A DNA stretch of 64,000 nt. Origin: Paradesertivirga superstes (lineage in GTDB: Bacteria > Bacteroidota > Bacteroidia > Sphingobacteriales > Sphingobacteriaceae). The notes beneath the pieces are model-generated. The model did no database searches. It worked only from the letters and a program-made list of their open reading frames with translations, and had not been told where the DNA came from. The stretch's first letter is position 1. Each line of letters begins with the position of its first letter. Positions 8,559-17,293 of the stretch are shown piece by piece. The DNA lies in the NCBI RefSeq assembly GCF_037622515.1, contig NZ_JBBJCN010000010.1, positions 1 through 64,000 of the forward strand. Reading direction: 5' to 3'. The position numbers and the translations under genes are program-made.

Positions 8559-8598
8559 TATAACAAACAAAAGAGTTTAGACTTAAAATTCAAATAAA

Positions 8599-8805
8599 AT
8601 GGAAGCATTAAAATTCAAAACAAATATCAAGTGTACCGGCTGCTTAGCTAAAGTAACACCAGCGTTAAACGAAACAGTCGGCGAAGATAACTGGGAAGTG
8701 GATTTGGAAGATCCGAATAAAACACTAACAGTGGTTGCAGATGCATCAGAAAATGAAATAGTGGCAGCTGTGAAAGAAGCTGGCTACGAAGCGGAAAAGG
8801 TTTAG
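8599..8805 (+). CDS. copZ: Heavy-metal-associated (CopZ-like) copper chaperone
   Basis: 68-residue cytoplasmic protein made of a single HMA domain, with the metal site IKCTGC at residues about 10-15 and the usual ending around VKEAGYEAEKV. Its length is standard for CopZ. It should deliver Cu(I) to CopA or buffer it. It has its own promoter with the same operator as copA and is followed by a strong hairpin terminator, so it is probably a monocistronic member of the same regulon. Metal identity is inferred from context. Confidence 0.85.
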   Translation: MEALKFKTNIKCTGCLAKVTPALNETVGEDNWEVDLEDPNKTLTVVADASENEIVAAVKEAGYEAEKV

Positions 8806-8827
8806 GTTAAGTTTAGAAGAAAAGAAA

Positions 8828-8853
8828 GGCCCTCATTAGAAAGGGTCTTTTTT
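8828..8853 (+). terminator. Rho-independent terminator after the copZ-like gene
   Basis: GGCCCT pairs with AGGGTC (one G-U) around a short loop and is followed by a run of T. It lies 23 bp after the stop codon and marks the end of the copper island transcripts. Confidence 0.8.
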
Positions 8854-8892
8854 ATTTCCTTCAAATATCTCGTCAAAACATCTCAATTTAAA

Positions 8893-9699
8893 ATGGATAT
8901 AACACATATAAGGTATTTTGGGGATGATGACAATCTTCTTTTCGCAAGCACTTTGGGATCAGGCCGAGCTATAGTTATGCTACATGGTGGTGGTCCTGAC
9001 CGTCAAAGTATTATTCCATTCGCAGCCCTGCTGAAGGATAAATACCGAGTGATCTTCCCGGACATCCGCGGTTATGGGGAATCTCATTGCTTTGAAGAAG
9101 CAAAACATACCTGGGGTCAATATGCCAACGATGTACTTTCTTTGATTGATTTTCTGAGCCTTGATAGAATTGTAATAAGTGGTATGGGCCTGGGAGCTTC
9201 AATTGCTGAAAGATTCGTGATCCTTTATCCGGAAAGAGTGTCAGCTTTAATCCTAATCAGTCCTGAAACTTTGGATAAGGAGGGCGAGGGATCGTCGAAC
9301 GAGGAAATTGAAATGTTGGAACGATGCAGTCAGGATGCCAGGCAAGACGGATTAATTGAAGCGTGGAAACCTTTTTTGCCTCATCTTGCGCCCTTGATAA
9401 ACGTCATGGTGCAAGAGGCGATTCCTAGAACAAACGCTGAAAGCTTTGCTGCTGCGATGGCAATTGTACATAGCCGCAGACTGGAAAGTTGGAAGCAATT
9501 ATCCAAGATCATTGCACCAACACTTGTCATACCTGGGAGCGATGTCAGACATGATTCTAGTATTGGAAGTCAATATTTAGATTTGATTCCAAATTGCTAC
9601 TTGGGCAACCCTATAGATTGGCAACAAATTCAAACCGTAGATCAATTCGCTGAGCTGGTTGCCCCGCAAATTTTGAACTTTCTTAAACTTCTTAACTGA
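8893..9699 (+). CDS. Alpha/beta-hydrolase-fold protein, probable pseudoenzyme
   Basis: 268 residues with the fold's landmarks: oxyanion loop HGGGPD near residue 36, the FPDIRGYGES segment, and a nucleophile elbow near residue 100. The elbow reads GMGLGA, so the usual catalytic serine is glycine. The C-terminal position where the catalytic histidine is expected (after CYLGNP) also has none. The protein may be a binding protein or regulator, or a decaying enzyme. It lies between the copper island terminator and a broken membrane-protein gene. Confidence 0.7.
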   Translation: MDITHIRYFGDDDNLLFASTLGSGRAIVMLHGGGPDRQSIIPFAALLKDKYRVIFPDIRGYGESHCFEEAKHTWGQYANDVLSLIDFLSLDRIVISGMGLGASIAERFVILYPERVSALILISPETLDKEGEGSSNEEIEMLERCSQDARQDGLIEAWKPFLPHLAPLINVMVQEAIPRTNAESFAAAMAIVHSRRLESWKQLSKIIAPTLVIPGSDVRHDSSIGSQYLDLIPNCYLGNPIDWQQIQTVDQFAELVAPQILNFLKLLN

Positions 9700-9731
9700 T
9701 CAAAAACCTATTTTAGATAAAAATTGCAACA

Positions 9732-10358
9732 ATGACTTTGACACCATTTTTTCGCAAACTAGGACTCACAGCACATATTACTTTTTCTGTCGGTTGGCTT
9801 GGTTCTGTAGCAGGCTTTTTGGCTTTGGCAATAGCATGAATTCATAGCGTCGACTCTCAATTTGTACGTTCGTCATATCTATCGATGGACCTGATTGCCT
9901 GGGTTATAATAATCCCATTTTGTATAGGATCTTTACTTACAGGAATTATTCAATCTGTGGGAACACAATGGGGACTATTTAAACATTATTGGGTTGTTGT
10001 TAAATTAGTGATGACTGTCATCAGCACCATAATTTTACTCGCCCATATGCAACCGATCAGCTATTTAGCGGAAGTCGCATCAAAAGAAGCACTTTCATAT
10101 TCAGAACTTCGAGGCTTAAGGAAGCAACTAATATTCGATGCGGGGGCAGCTTTGCTAGTTCTATTGGTAACTATAACAATTTCTGTGTATAAACCCTGGG
10201 GCAAAACTCCATATGGGTTGCGCAGTAAAAATATAAAAGGAATTGATGGACAAAGTAAAAGGTCGTGGGGATTGTACGTCTTGCTGGGATTGATAACTAT
10301 ATTAATATTGCTTTTTATAGCTACACATTTAGCTGGGGACGGTTTTGGTCATCACTAG
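9732..10358 (+). pseudogene. Integral membrane protein gene interrupted by an in-frame stop
   Basis: The frame starts MTLTPFFRKLGL at 9732, encodes a hydrophobic helix, meets TGA at 9837-9839, then continues in the same frame to 10358. The downstream part (from an ATG at 9885, 157 residues) has further membrane helices and resembles a small Bacteroidota membrane-protein family of about 200 residues that includes GTQWGLFKHYW and LAHMQPISY. A glycine codon GGA changed to TGA would explain the stop. Either the downstream ATG gives a shortened protein or the gene is dead. Function unknown. Confidence 0.7.
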
Positions 10359-10380
10359 GCGCTTAACGCATCATGGTTTT

Positions 10381-11123
10381 TTAGGGTTGAGTCAAAGGTA
10401 ATTCCTCAATTATTATAAAATTACCAAAGTCAATATCTTTTTTTCCAAAGCGTTTTACCTTCTCCTCTTTAATCACCTTGTTGTTAATTTTCCAACATAT
10501 ATTCCAATCTGGTTTTGCAGGGAAGATAATTGGAAGAGCCAGTTTCCCTGTATCTTTCTTAAACTTAGGCTTCCATATCCAAGCAGGTGCATGTCGATTG
10601 GACATATATGGCTCCACCGACCAAAGCTCAATAGATCCCGTTGCTTTAGTAAGTTTTCTTGGGTTATCATGAGGGACTAATATCTTATACAAATATTTGT
10701 CATTGGCAGAATTAAAAGATTCAAAATCCTTTACATCCGGATATTCTTTAAAACCTAATCGCTTCCAGGCTTTTATTGATTTGGAAGGTTGACAGTGTAA
10801 TTGTACTACCGCCATGCCTTTCTTCAGTAGTTTAGTACACAAGACTCAATTAAAATTCGCCCATAACCCTGCCTTCTGTAACCAACTTTTATCTCGGTTA
10901 TTCGAATTTCAGTTACACGTTCGTATTCATACCATGTTACAAACCCTATGACCAACTCATTTAAAATAATAATGGCAATTTTATTCTTAGAAAAAGAATC
11001 TTCAATACTGCCCCAATTACAGTAAAAACCTTCATGATAGAGCTCTTGCTCCTCAATTAACCAATCTTTGATGTTATCCAGTTGTTTGATGGAAGGCTTG
11101 AAGGATACTTTTAATTCACTCAT
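10381..11123 (-). pseudogene. Frameshifted GNAT-family N-acetyltransferase with C-terminal extension
   Basis: Starting at MSELKVSF (11123), the first frame reaches the acetyl-CoA loop (VGYRRQGYGRILIES) and then stops at 10824. The second frame, from about 10842 to 10381, continues with GMAVVQLHC and GFKEYP, the expected last strands of a GNAT fold, followed by an extension of about 110 residues of unknown role. Loss of a single T within the TCTTG region near 10840 would join them as ESLCTKLLKKG. The substrate is unknown. The gene is converent with the upstream membrane-protein pseudogene. Confidence 0.7.
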
Positions 11124-11352
11124 TTTTGAAAATGGTTCTATTGTTGCAGAAAGCTTTAAAATTAGTGTTGGTACATTACAATACTCAATAAAAACCACCT
11201 TATAGGCCTGAATAGCGATTTCTGAATTTGTTGGTTAGCATAAGTACCTTATTCCCCCCCCTCTTCTTTGAAAATAAGTCCATTTATTCTATTAGGGTAT
11301 TGATGAACTCTTATAAAGTGACTCAAGCTGAATTCTAAAATGTGAAAATGTA

Positions 11353-11377
11353 TTTGCGCAGTCAACGACTGCACAAA
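11353..11377 (-). terminator. Hairpin downstream of umuC
   Basis: TTTGCGCAGTC and GACTGCACAAA form an 11-bp stem (one wobble) around AAC, 15 bp past the end of umuC. A long T run is lacking, so termination strength is uncertain. Confidence 0.45.
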
Positions 11378-11392
11378 TGTTATTATAGAAAA

Positions 11393-12634
11393 TTAATAAA
11401 CTTTTGCAATATCTGACCAACTGGTAGTATAGGATGCGCTTAGAAATTCCCTTCTCATATTCCAGGCCTTTTTAAAACCTTCAGCCGCAAGTCTTACGGT
11501 TCCATGCCCGTAATGGGCATTCAGCTTGTCTAGCAACTGGCTAACCTGCTTATTTTTCTTACCCTTATACTCTTCAAATAAGTGTAGCTGAATTTCATTT
11601 TCAGGGATGAGACCTGTTGCAAACAGTTCTACTTTTAAAAATAAATAACCTTTACAGTAAATCTTTCTTAATCCTGAAACAGCGTGTTTAACCAGCTCGT
11701 TTGTATCATTCGCGGGGTGAGGCAGGGCAATTGAAATTCCCGGAAAGATCTGCGGTAGCTCTGTTCGAAATTTGTTTGTGATCAGCCGGACGTTTAATAT
11801 CGTTGCACAGCTTTTATCCTGCCGTAATTTTTCCGAGAGCCGGTGAGCATAACTCGCGGTCGCTTCTTCTAATTCCTGGTAATTATCCGTGAGCTTACCA
11901 AAGGCTCTGGAAGTACATACTCCCTTTTTTCGTTCTGATTTATTTTCAAGATGGATGCTGCTTTTACCCCAGAGTTCATACCACATCCGGGCACCCTGAA
12001 TTGTCATGGTTGTTTGTATCCAGGCAAGCGGTTTTTCGCGGAGCTGACCCGCTGTTTCAATTCCTTCAAGCAAGAGTTTCCTTAAATATGCCGGTCCTAC
12101 TCCCCACAGATCATCGATCAAAAAAGCGTTCACGGCTTCCCTAATCTTTTCGTCGGTATCCAGTACGCAAACACCCCCCGTCTTTTTGGCAATTTTGTTC
12201 GCCATTTTTGCCAGCGTTTTTGTTGGCGCAACTCCTACGCTTACCGGAATGCCTGTATTCATGATCACGCTATTTCTGATGAGCTTACTGTAATCTTCAA
12301 GGTCCTCAAATCCGCTGAGGCCCAGAAAACATTCATCGATAGAATATACCTCAACCTCAGGAGTAAATCTGGCAAGGTTATTCATTACCCTTGCGCTCAT
12401 ATCTGCATAAAGCGTGTAATTTGAACTGAACTTTATAATTTTCCCCTGTGTGAGCCGGTCGATCTGGAACCAGGGGGTTCCCATTCTTATACCGAGATCT
12501 TTTGCTTCCTGGCTTCTTGCTATCACACAACCATCATTATTGCTCAGTACAACAATAGGCTTGTTCCGCAGTTCCGGTCGGAACAGACGTTCACAGGAGG
12601 CATAGAAATTATTACAGTCTACCAGCGCGAACAT
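11393..12634 (-). CDS. umuC: Y-family translesion DNA polymerase UmuC
   Basis: 413-residue lesion-bypass polymerase. The N-terminal palm shows FALVDCNNFYASCE (first catalytic Asp) and SIDECF (second acidic pair) around residue 100. A helix-hairpin-helix follows near WGVGPAYLRKLL, and the C-terminal little-finger and UmuC-type tail are present, so the length is normal. It overlaps the umuD frame by 23 bp, indicating a umuDC operon. Plasmid-borne umuDC pairs raise damage survival and mutation. Confidence 0.95.
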   Translation of the reverse strand: MFALVDCNNFYASCERLFRPELRNKPIVVLSNNDGCVIARSQEAKDLGIRMGTPWFQIDRLTQGKIIKFSSNYTLYADMSARVMNNLARFTPEVEVYSIDECFLGLSGFEDLEDYSKLIRNSVIMNTGIPVSVGVAPTKTLAKMANKIAKKTGGVCVLDTDEKIREAVNAFLIDDLWGVGPAYLRKLLLEGIETAGQLREKPLAWIQTTMTIQGARMWYELWGKSSIHLENKSERKKGVCTSRAFGKLTDNYQELEEATASYAHRLSEKLRQDKSCATILNVRLITNKFRTELPQIFPGISIALPHPANDTNELVKHAVSGLRKIYCKGYLFLKVELFATGLIPENEIQLHLFEEYKGKKNKQVSQLLDKLNAHYGHGTVRLAAEGFKKAWNMRREFLSASYTTSWSDIAKVY

Positions 12635-13058
12635 GATTTTTAAATTCGATTAGTGAACTATACACTCCTGTTACCACACCCCAGATCAGTACTTCTTCTT
12701 TTATCTCGATGGTTTTCTCATTTTCCCTTCCGGTGGTGAAATATTTCTTTTCACCGATGGCCAGTAATTGCCGGGCTTTAAATTTTCCATCGTGCCAGAC
12801 TACCACAATGTTCCCTCCTCTTGGTTGCACCGATTTGTCTATTATCAGAATGGAACCTTTCTGTATCATAAAGAGGTTCATCTCGTCTGTTTCACTTTCC
12901 ATAAAATATGTATTGATCGGATCCTGAACAATCCGGTCCAACACGTTTAACCTGTCCTCTTTGTAATCCGCTGCCGGCGACTGAAATCCTGAAACTTTTC
13001 CGGCATCTTCTAAAGGTTCAAACTCGATTTTTCGGGGCGTTTCTACATTCCTTAACAT
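12612..13058 (-). CDS. umuD: UmuD-like S24 protein with substituted catalytic residues
   Basis: 148 residues from MLRNVETP, with GFQSPAADY matching the start of UmuD'. The E. coli cleavage pair Cys-Gly is Ser-Gly here. The catalytic serine motif (GDSM in E. coli) reads TDEM, and the catalytic lysine position in DGKFKARQL is Arg. Self-cleavage by the Ser-Lys mechanism therefore looks impossible, while the beta-fold partner surface is kept. A frame extension upstream to 13124 exists but lies outside the homologous part. It is operonic with umuC. Confidence 0.85.
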   Translation of the reverse strand: MLRNVETPRKIEFEPLEDAGKVSGFQSPAADYKEDRLNVLDRIVQDPINTYFMESETDEMNLFMIQKGSILIIDKSVQPRGGNIVVVWHDGKFKARQLLAIGEKKYFTTGRENEKTIEIKEEVLIWGVVTGVYSSLIEFKNHVRAGRL

Positions 13059-13302
13059 ATCAATGAAATTGGGCTTTAAAATTACTAATATTTTTAGCAA
13101 AAAATCAGCCACCTTCTGTAACAAATTTTTAAGGGGTATGGAATGACCTTGGTTTCTTGTTTTCAGGGCAAAGGATCAAGAAAATAAAAAAAATTATTTT
13201 TTTTTGCTACGGAGTGGACTTTTAGAATTTTCCAGACTATATATAGATATAACCGGTTTGGTTATTCTTATGCTCAGGGAAGGATCATAAGATAATTAAT
13301 TT

Positions 13303-13330
13303 CTACACCTACCATTTTTGGTAGGTGTAG
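13303..13330. promoter_or_regulatory. Perfect inverted repeat between umuD and a small peptide gene
   Basis: CTACACCTACC and GGTAGGTGTAG form an 11-bp dyad with a 6-bp AT spacer. No T run follows on either strand, so an operator is more likely than a terminator. It is 245 bp upstream of umuD and 138 bp upstream of the peptide gene, in the divergent promoter region. Confidence 0.5.
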
Positions 13331-13467
13331 ACTAAGACGATGACGATTTTTTATTCGATTCGGTTTGCGTATTTTTACATCGTACGTACTACAAATCGCA
13401 CTCCCCGGTAATCACCGGAAAATCGAATCACTGAAATCGAATTCTGAACATTTTAAATCACTCAGAA

Positions 13468-13551
13468 ATGAAAAGATTTGATATTATCACGTTAATCATG
13501 GCATTCCTTTCCTTGGTTATCGCGTTTATTGAGCTGTTAATCCAGTTATAA
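13468..13551 (+). CDS. 27-residue hydrophobic peptide
   Basis: ATG at 13468 opens a 27-residue peptide that is one hydrophobic helix (ITLIMAFLSLVIAFIELL) with a basic start (MKRF). A long leader containing a CCGGT-AATC-ACCGG hairpin precedes it, and a perfect 9-bp terminator follows 15 bp after its stop. Size, composition and layout resemble type I toxin or holin-like membrane peptides, but no antisense RNA can be shown from sequence alone. Confidence 0.5.
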   Translation: MKRFDIITLIMAFLSLVIAFIELLIQL

Positions 13552-13566
13552 TAAACACACACTGAA

Positions 13567-13597
13567 GGGTTGCCGGTTAGATCGGCAACCCTTTTTT
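13567..13597 (+). terminator. Strong Rho-independent terminator after the 27-residue peptide
   Basis: GGGTTGCCG and CGGCAACCC make a perfect 9-bp stem with a 7-nt loop, followed by TTTTTT. Confidence 0.9.
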
Positions 13598-13674
13598 CTT
13601 TTTTGCGACTTTTTTCTTTTTTCATCGTTAAAAATATATGGAGTGATCAGTACTCTTATTTAATATTATCAATA

Positions 13675-14631
13675 ATGAACCTTACACGAACAGACGAACG
13701 CTTTGCTTTTTTCGAGGGAAATTATCTGCCCGCCTTTCAATATATAGACCAGGGAATAATTAAGTATCTAGGCGATAAGCAAAATAAACAATGCCGCTTT
13801 TGCAAAAAGAAATCGCCGGAAACTTCCTTTAGTAACCTCGCTCATGCTATCCCCGAATTCACCGGTAACAAAACTTTGTTTTCGTATTACGAGTGTGATG
13901 CCTGTAATGCAAAGTTTTCTACACTTCTGGAAAGCCACATGGCAAATTATATGAACCTCTGGCATACATTTTCGCAGGTAAAGGGTAAAAGGGGCGTTCC
14001 GTCTTTTAAAACCGTCAATCAAAAAAAATCAAGAGTTGATATAGGGAGCGATCATATGAACGTCCAGGATCATGCCGGTGATGAGTTTGCTTTTATTGAT
14101 GAGGAGGCTAAGACCATAACTTTTAAGGCGAATCGTGCCAGCTATTTTCCAATCGCTTTCTATAAGTGTTTAGTGAAAATGGCGCTAACAGTAATGCCGG
14201 AAACCGAGATAGTTCATTTTAGTAACACCATTGAATGGATCAACGAGCCCGATCATAATGACAGTCCGTTTAAGATAAATCCTCTCCTGGTATATTATGC
14301 ATATGCACCGGGAATTCACCCCTTTGGGTGGCCGTCTTGCGGCTTGTTCAAACGAAGAATAAATCACAAGGAAATTGTTCCTTATATGTTTTTTCTTCTC
14401 AATTACGGAAATTTTTCATTTCAAATGCATATTCCAGTTTGTTCGATGGATGAACAGTTTCGGGGCACTCCAATGAAGGTAGCAGAATTGCCTACTTATT
14501 TAGAATTGAACAATGACGCGGGAATTTTAGCAAGGAAGAAGCTTGACTTAAGTTCCACCAAGCTTGTTAAGGGAGAAGTTGAAACAGTGGTGATGGGATT
14601 TGAAAAGTTAACCGAAAATAGGGCCCGATGA
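13675..14631 (+). CDS. HNH-endonuclease-like zinc protein
   Basis: 318 residues. The N-terminal part has CRFC (residues about 39-42), NLAHAIPE, and CDAC about 30 residues later, the spacing of an HNH fold with a Cys4 zinc site and the catalytic His in AHAIPE. The remaining 230 residues are not recognised. ATG at 13675 is used because upstream in-frame codons run into the terminator. It may be a nuclease acting on foreign DNA; that is inference. It stands alone on the + strand. Confidence 0.6.
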   Translation: MNLTRTDERFAFFEGNYLPAFQYIDQGIIKYLGDKQNKQCRFCKKKSPETSFSNLAHAIPEFTGNKTLFSYYECDACNAKFSTLLESHMANYMNLWHTFSQVKGKRGVPSFKTVNQKKSRVDIGSDHMNVQDHAGDEFAFIDEEAKTITFKANRASYFPIAFYKCLVKMALTVMPETEIVHFSNTIEWINEPDHNDSPFKINPLLVYYAYAPGIHPFGWPSCGLFKRRINHKEIVPYMFFLLNYGNFSFQMHIPVCSMDEQFRGTPMKVAELPTYLELNNDAGILARKKLDLSSTKLVKGEVETVVMGFEKLTENRAR

Positions 14632-14659
14632 GGTAAGTACGCCTGAATAAATTTTTTTT

Positions 14660-14760
14660 GGGCGTTCCTTCGGACAGGCTCTGCAGGAATTCGCTCCCGC
14701 TTCCGTCTTTCGCTTTGCTTCAGACCAGCTTTATAAGCTGCCCCTCCGATCCTTAACGCT
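14660..14760. repeat. GGGCGTTCC-type intergenic repeat remnant
   Basis: The segment starts GGGCGTTCC and carries alternating GGAC, CTTCCGTC and CTTTGCTTC blocks. A similar start (GGGCGTTCCC, then CTTCGCTTCCGTCC) occurs at 49279. Elements beginning this way are scattered in many Bacteroidota genomes. Nothing else is seen in this gap before the next gene. Confidence 0.4.
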
Positions 14761-14821
14761 TTAACAAAAGTCCAATATAAAAAGGAAAATCTTTTACGTT
14801 TACTACCACATTGAATCTATC

Positions 14822-15360
14822 ATGAAACATATTGCTTTACTTGCTTCCCTCCTATTTCTGACAGTTTTTAGTTTTGCTCAGGAATCCGTAAATAACTTCA
14901 CTGTTAAGGACAATGAAATTATCTGGCAAAAGGTATATGACACTCCCTTATCCTTTCAGGCTTTAACCGATGTGATAAAATCCAGCGGACTTATCAATAA
15001 CATTCAGGTAGCCGAGAATAAAATTTCAGGCGAGCTTAAACCTATCGATGCGGATTTTAAAGCTGCGGGTTATTCTGAAATGCTTACTCCTATGTATGTT
15101 TCCCGAAGTCATATCGCCGGGTTCCTGAACATTGATTATAAAGAAGGCAAATACAGGGTTACCTTAAGCAAAATTGAGCTTACCCAAAATACAGCGACGG
15201 GCTCTCTCAGTTGGGGGAAAAATCTACGCTTGATTCTTATGGCTTAAAGAACAGCAAGACGGAGTTTACTAACGGATTCAAAAAATCTCCAAGCATCATT
15301 CTGAACTATTCTTTTGATAAAAAATTCCACTTTAAAGCTGAACAGAAAAGCGACTGGTAG
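14822..15360 (+). pseudogene. Secreted DUF4468-like protein gene, frameshifted
   Basis: The first frame (14822-15247, 141 residues) starts with a signal peptide (MKHIALLASLLFLTVFSFAQ) and a DUF4468-like beta-strand pattern. After the run GGGGGAAAAA at about 15215 it drifts into a short tail. The other frame continues with STLDSYGLKNSKTEF and ends at 15360 with FKAEQKSDW, which reads as a natural C-terminus. A one-base change in the G5-A5 run explains it. Whether it is a true mutation or a sequencing artefact cannot be decided. Function unknown. Confidence 0.6.
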
Positions 15361-15642
15361 ACACTATCCATCAGATCTAAATTACCCCTGCTCCCTTCCC
15401 GAAATCGGCTAATTTTTATCCCCTTTTTGACTACTGCTGCCGTCCTTCTTCGCCCCGGACGCGCCCTTTAAATCCGGTTGCTTACCTTGTTCTCATCTGT
15501 CCTTACAGCAGTAGCCAGCGCTCAATGCAGAATGTCAATTTCCTTTTTAACCGCTTCGCTCCGGGAAATTGCCATACAGCATTTTTAAACCCCATGCTCA
15601 TTAAAAATTCTGTGTTCGCCCTCCCGGCCAGCTCCTCAAAAT

Positions 15643-15757
15643 GTAGATAAAACTTTTTCTGGTTACCGCTACTCCGGATCCTGATGCACCCTATAATGTA
15701 GACGAAATCTTTCAAAACCTTTCTCCAGCTCGGCGCCGGCCGGAATCCTTTTTAGAC
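15643..15757 (+). repeat. GTAGA-motif phased array A
   Basis: GTAGAT at 15643, GTAGAC at 15698 and the decayed TTAGAC at 15752 are spaced 55 and 54 bp. Spacers hold GGATCC, GGCGCC and CGGCCG palindromes, and GGCCAG lies just before the first motif. It lies about 100 bp upstream of the ardC promoter box. Otherwise the gap from 15361 to 15903 has no gene that I can support. Confidence 0.7.
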
Positions 15758-15769
15758 AAATCAAAACAA

Positions 15770-15903
15770 AGGGTAAGTAAGGGGAAAAAAAATTTGGGTC
15801 GGGTAAAGTTGTTGAGAAATTAGCTATACAAAAACGTATAATTAACTATTCTATTTCGTATATTTACATAACGAAAGAAAGAGACAAAAAAAACATAATA
15901 CCT
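15770..15903 (+). promoter_or_regulatory. ardC promoter and leader (copy 1 of a duplicated module)
   Basis: Contains TTCGTATATTTACATAACG at 15855-15873 followed by GAAAGAGAC and an A run. The same arrangement precedes the gene at 49667, including the upstream AAGTAAGGGG block. The GTATATTTA box recurs before rep, ssb and the gene at 52800. Confidence 0.6.
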
Positions 15904-16857
15904 ATGAAAGCGAACGATAAATTAAACCAACTGGCAGAGCGTGTGACGGGCGAAATAATCGAATTACTTGAAAACGGTATAGTAGCATGGCATAAGCCCT
16001 GGACGGCTCACGGGATGCCTCAAAACGTGATAACTAAACGTAATTATGACGGCTTTAATGCTTTTTATCTTAATCTCATAACCATGAGAAAGGAGTATTC
16101 GGCTCCGTTTTTCCTCACCTTCAAACAGGCTCAACAGAAAGGCGGACATGTGAAAAAAGGGGAAAAGGGTTATTCTATTGTTTTTTGGAAAATTGATACG
16201 GTTTTAAAAGGCGTTACAACCGACGAAGAGACCGGGGAAGAGCAATCTAAATTTGGAAAGCGTTTTACTCCCTTTATCTGGACAGTTTTTAATATTGACC
16301 AAATTGAGGGTATTTCTTTTGATACCACCTTTAGGGAAAGAACACCCAACGAAATCATAGATGCCTGCCAACAGTTGGTTGACAATATGCCACATGCACC
16401 CCTAATCAGTCATGGAGGTAATGAAGCGTTTTATTCCCCATCCCTTGATATGGTGCAAATACCTGATAGGAATGACTTTAAAAATTCTGAACTCTACTAT
16501 TCTGTTCTCTTCCATGAATTAATACACAGTACAGGTCATAAAGCTAGACTTGACCGCTTCGCAGAACAGGAAAGCCCTGCCCGTTTTGGAAATGCTGAAT
16601 ATTCAAAAGAGGAATTGGTTGCAGAGCTTGCAGCCGCTTTTCTATGTGCTCAAACAGGTTTAATTAATCAAACCATTCAATCATCAGCAGCCTACATCAA
16701 AGGCTGGCTCAAAGCCTTGAAAAACGATAAAAGCCTCATTTTATCAGCAGCTACCAAGGCAGGTAAAGCAGCAAATTTCATTATCGGAAATAATTCAGCC
16801 GAAGAAACAGAAACACAGGAAGATGAGCAAGGCACCTTTCAACGTGCCGTTGCATAA
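15904..16857 (+). CDS. ardC: ArdC-family antirestriction protein / zincin-like metallopeptidase
   Basis: 317 residues. The N-terminal half (to about 130) is the ArdC/DUF1738 single-stranded-DNA-binding domain, with WHKPWT and RNYDGFNAFYL segments. The C-terminal half is a zincin-like metallopeptidase with HELIHSTGH (about residues 203-211) and a downstream glutamate in EELVAELAAAF. ArdC proteins protect incoming plasmid DNA during conjugation. It leads an operon-like run with pcfK and pcfJ, 29 bp apart. The family call is strong; the in-cell role is from family knowledge. Confidence 0.9.
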   Translation: MKANDKLNQLAERVTGEIIELLENGIVAWHKPWTAHGMPQNVITKRNYDGFNAFYLNLITMRKEYSAPFFLTFKQAQQKGGHVKKGEKGYSIVFWKIDTVLKGVTTDEETGEEQSKFGKRFTPFIWTVFNIDQIEGISFDTTFRERTPNEIIDACQQLVDNMPHAPLISHGGNEAFYSPSLDMVQIPDRNDFKNSELYYSVLFHELIHSTGHKARLDRFAEQESPARFGNAEYSKEELVAELAAAFLCAQTGLINQTIQSSAAYIKGWLKALKNDKSLILSAATKAGKAANFIIGNNSAEETETQEDEQGTFQRAVA

Positions 16858-16886
16858 ACAGATTGAATCAACATCATACCATCACC

Positions 16887-17288
16887 ATGAAATCGACAGA
16901 CGCATTTAAAAAGACCATCACCGAGCATCTTGAAATAGTTGCTCGGCAAGATTCCCTCTTCGCAGAAAAGTTTAATAACCCGAATAAAAATATTGATGAC
17001 TGTATCACCTACATTCTGAATACAGTACAAAAAAGTGGTTTTGTTGGCTTTACTGATGATGAAGTTTTCGGAATGGCTATTCATTACTATGACGAGGAAT
17101 CCATTGATATAGGTAAGGATATTAACTGCCACATGGTTATTAACCACCGCCCTGATCCTACCCTGGAGGAAATTGAGGAAGCTAAAAAAATTGCTTTACA
17201 GCAGTTGGTAGATGAACAAAAGAGGAAGCTTACAGCAAAACCGCTTAAAACGAAAGTAGAACTGACTGAAAACCCAACTTTATTTTAA
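16887..17288 (+). CDS. pcfK: PcfK-like protein
   Basis: 133 residues, soluble and acidic, with IDDCITYILNTVQKSG and a C-terminal helical stretch EEIEEAKKIALQQLVDEQ typical of PcfK-like proteins encoded next to PcfJ on mobile elements. ATG at 16887 is chosen over a TTG eight codons upstream. It starts 29 bp after ardC and 5 bp separate it from pcfJ. Its molecular role is unknown. Confidence 0.8.
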   Translation: MKSTDAFKKTITEHLEIVARQDSLFAEKFNNPNKNIDDCITYILNTVQKSGFVGFTDDEVFGMAIHYYDEESIDIGKDINCHMVINHRPDPTLEEIEEAKKIALQQLVDEQKRKLTAKPLKTKVELTENPTLF

Positions 17289-17293
17289 TTGCC

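Noticed and set aside
9885..10358. Intact short membrane-protein gene starting at 9885
   Set aside because: An in-frame upstream segment with signal-like helix belongs to the same family protein, so a nonsense-interrupted longer gene is the better reading, though translation from 9885 cannot be excluded.
13303..13330. Inverted repeat as terminator for umuDC or neighbour
   Set aside because: It lies upstream of both genes and lacks a T run on either side.
13570..13674. Longer N-terminus for the HNH-like protein
   Set aside because: The extension starts inside a strong terminator hairpin.
15503..15715. Minus-strand frame of 70 codons through array A
   Set aside because: It spans the repeat motifs and has no family features; arrays of the same kind elsewhere lack a matching frame.
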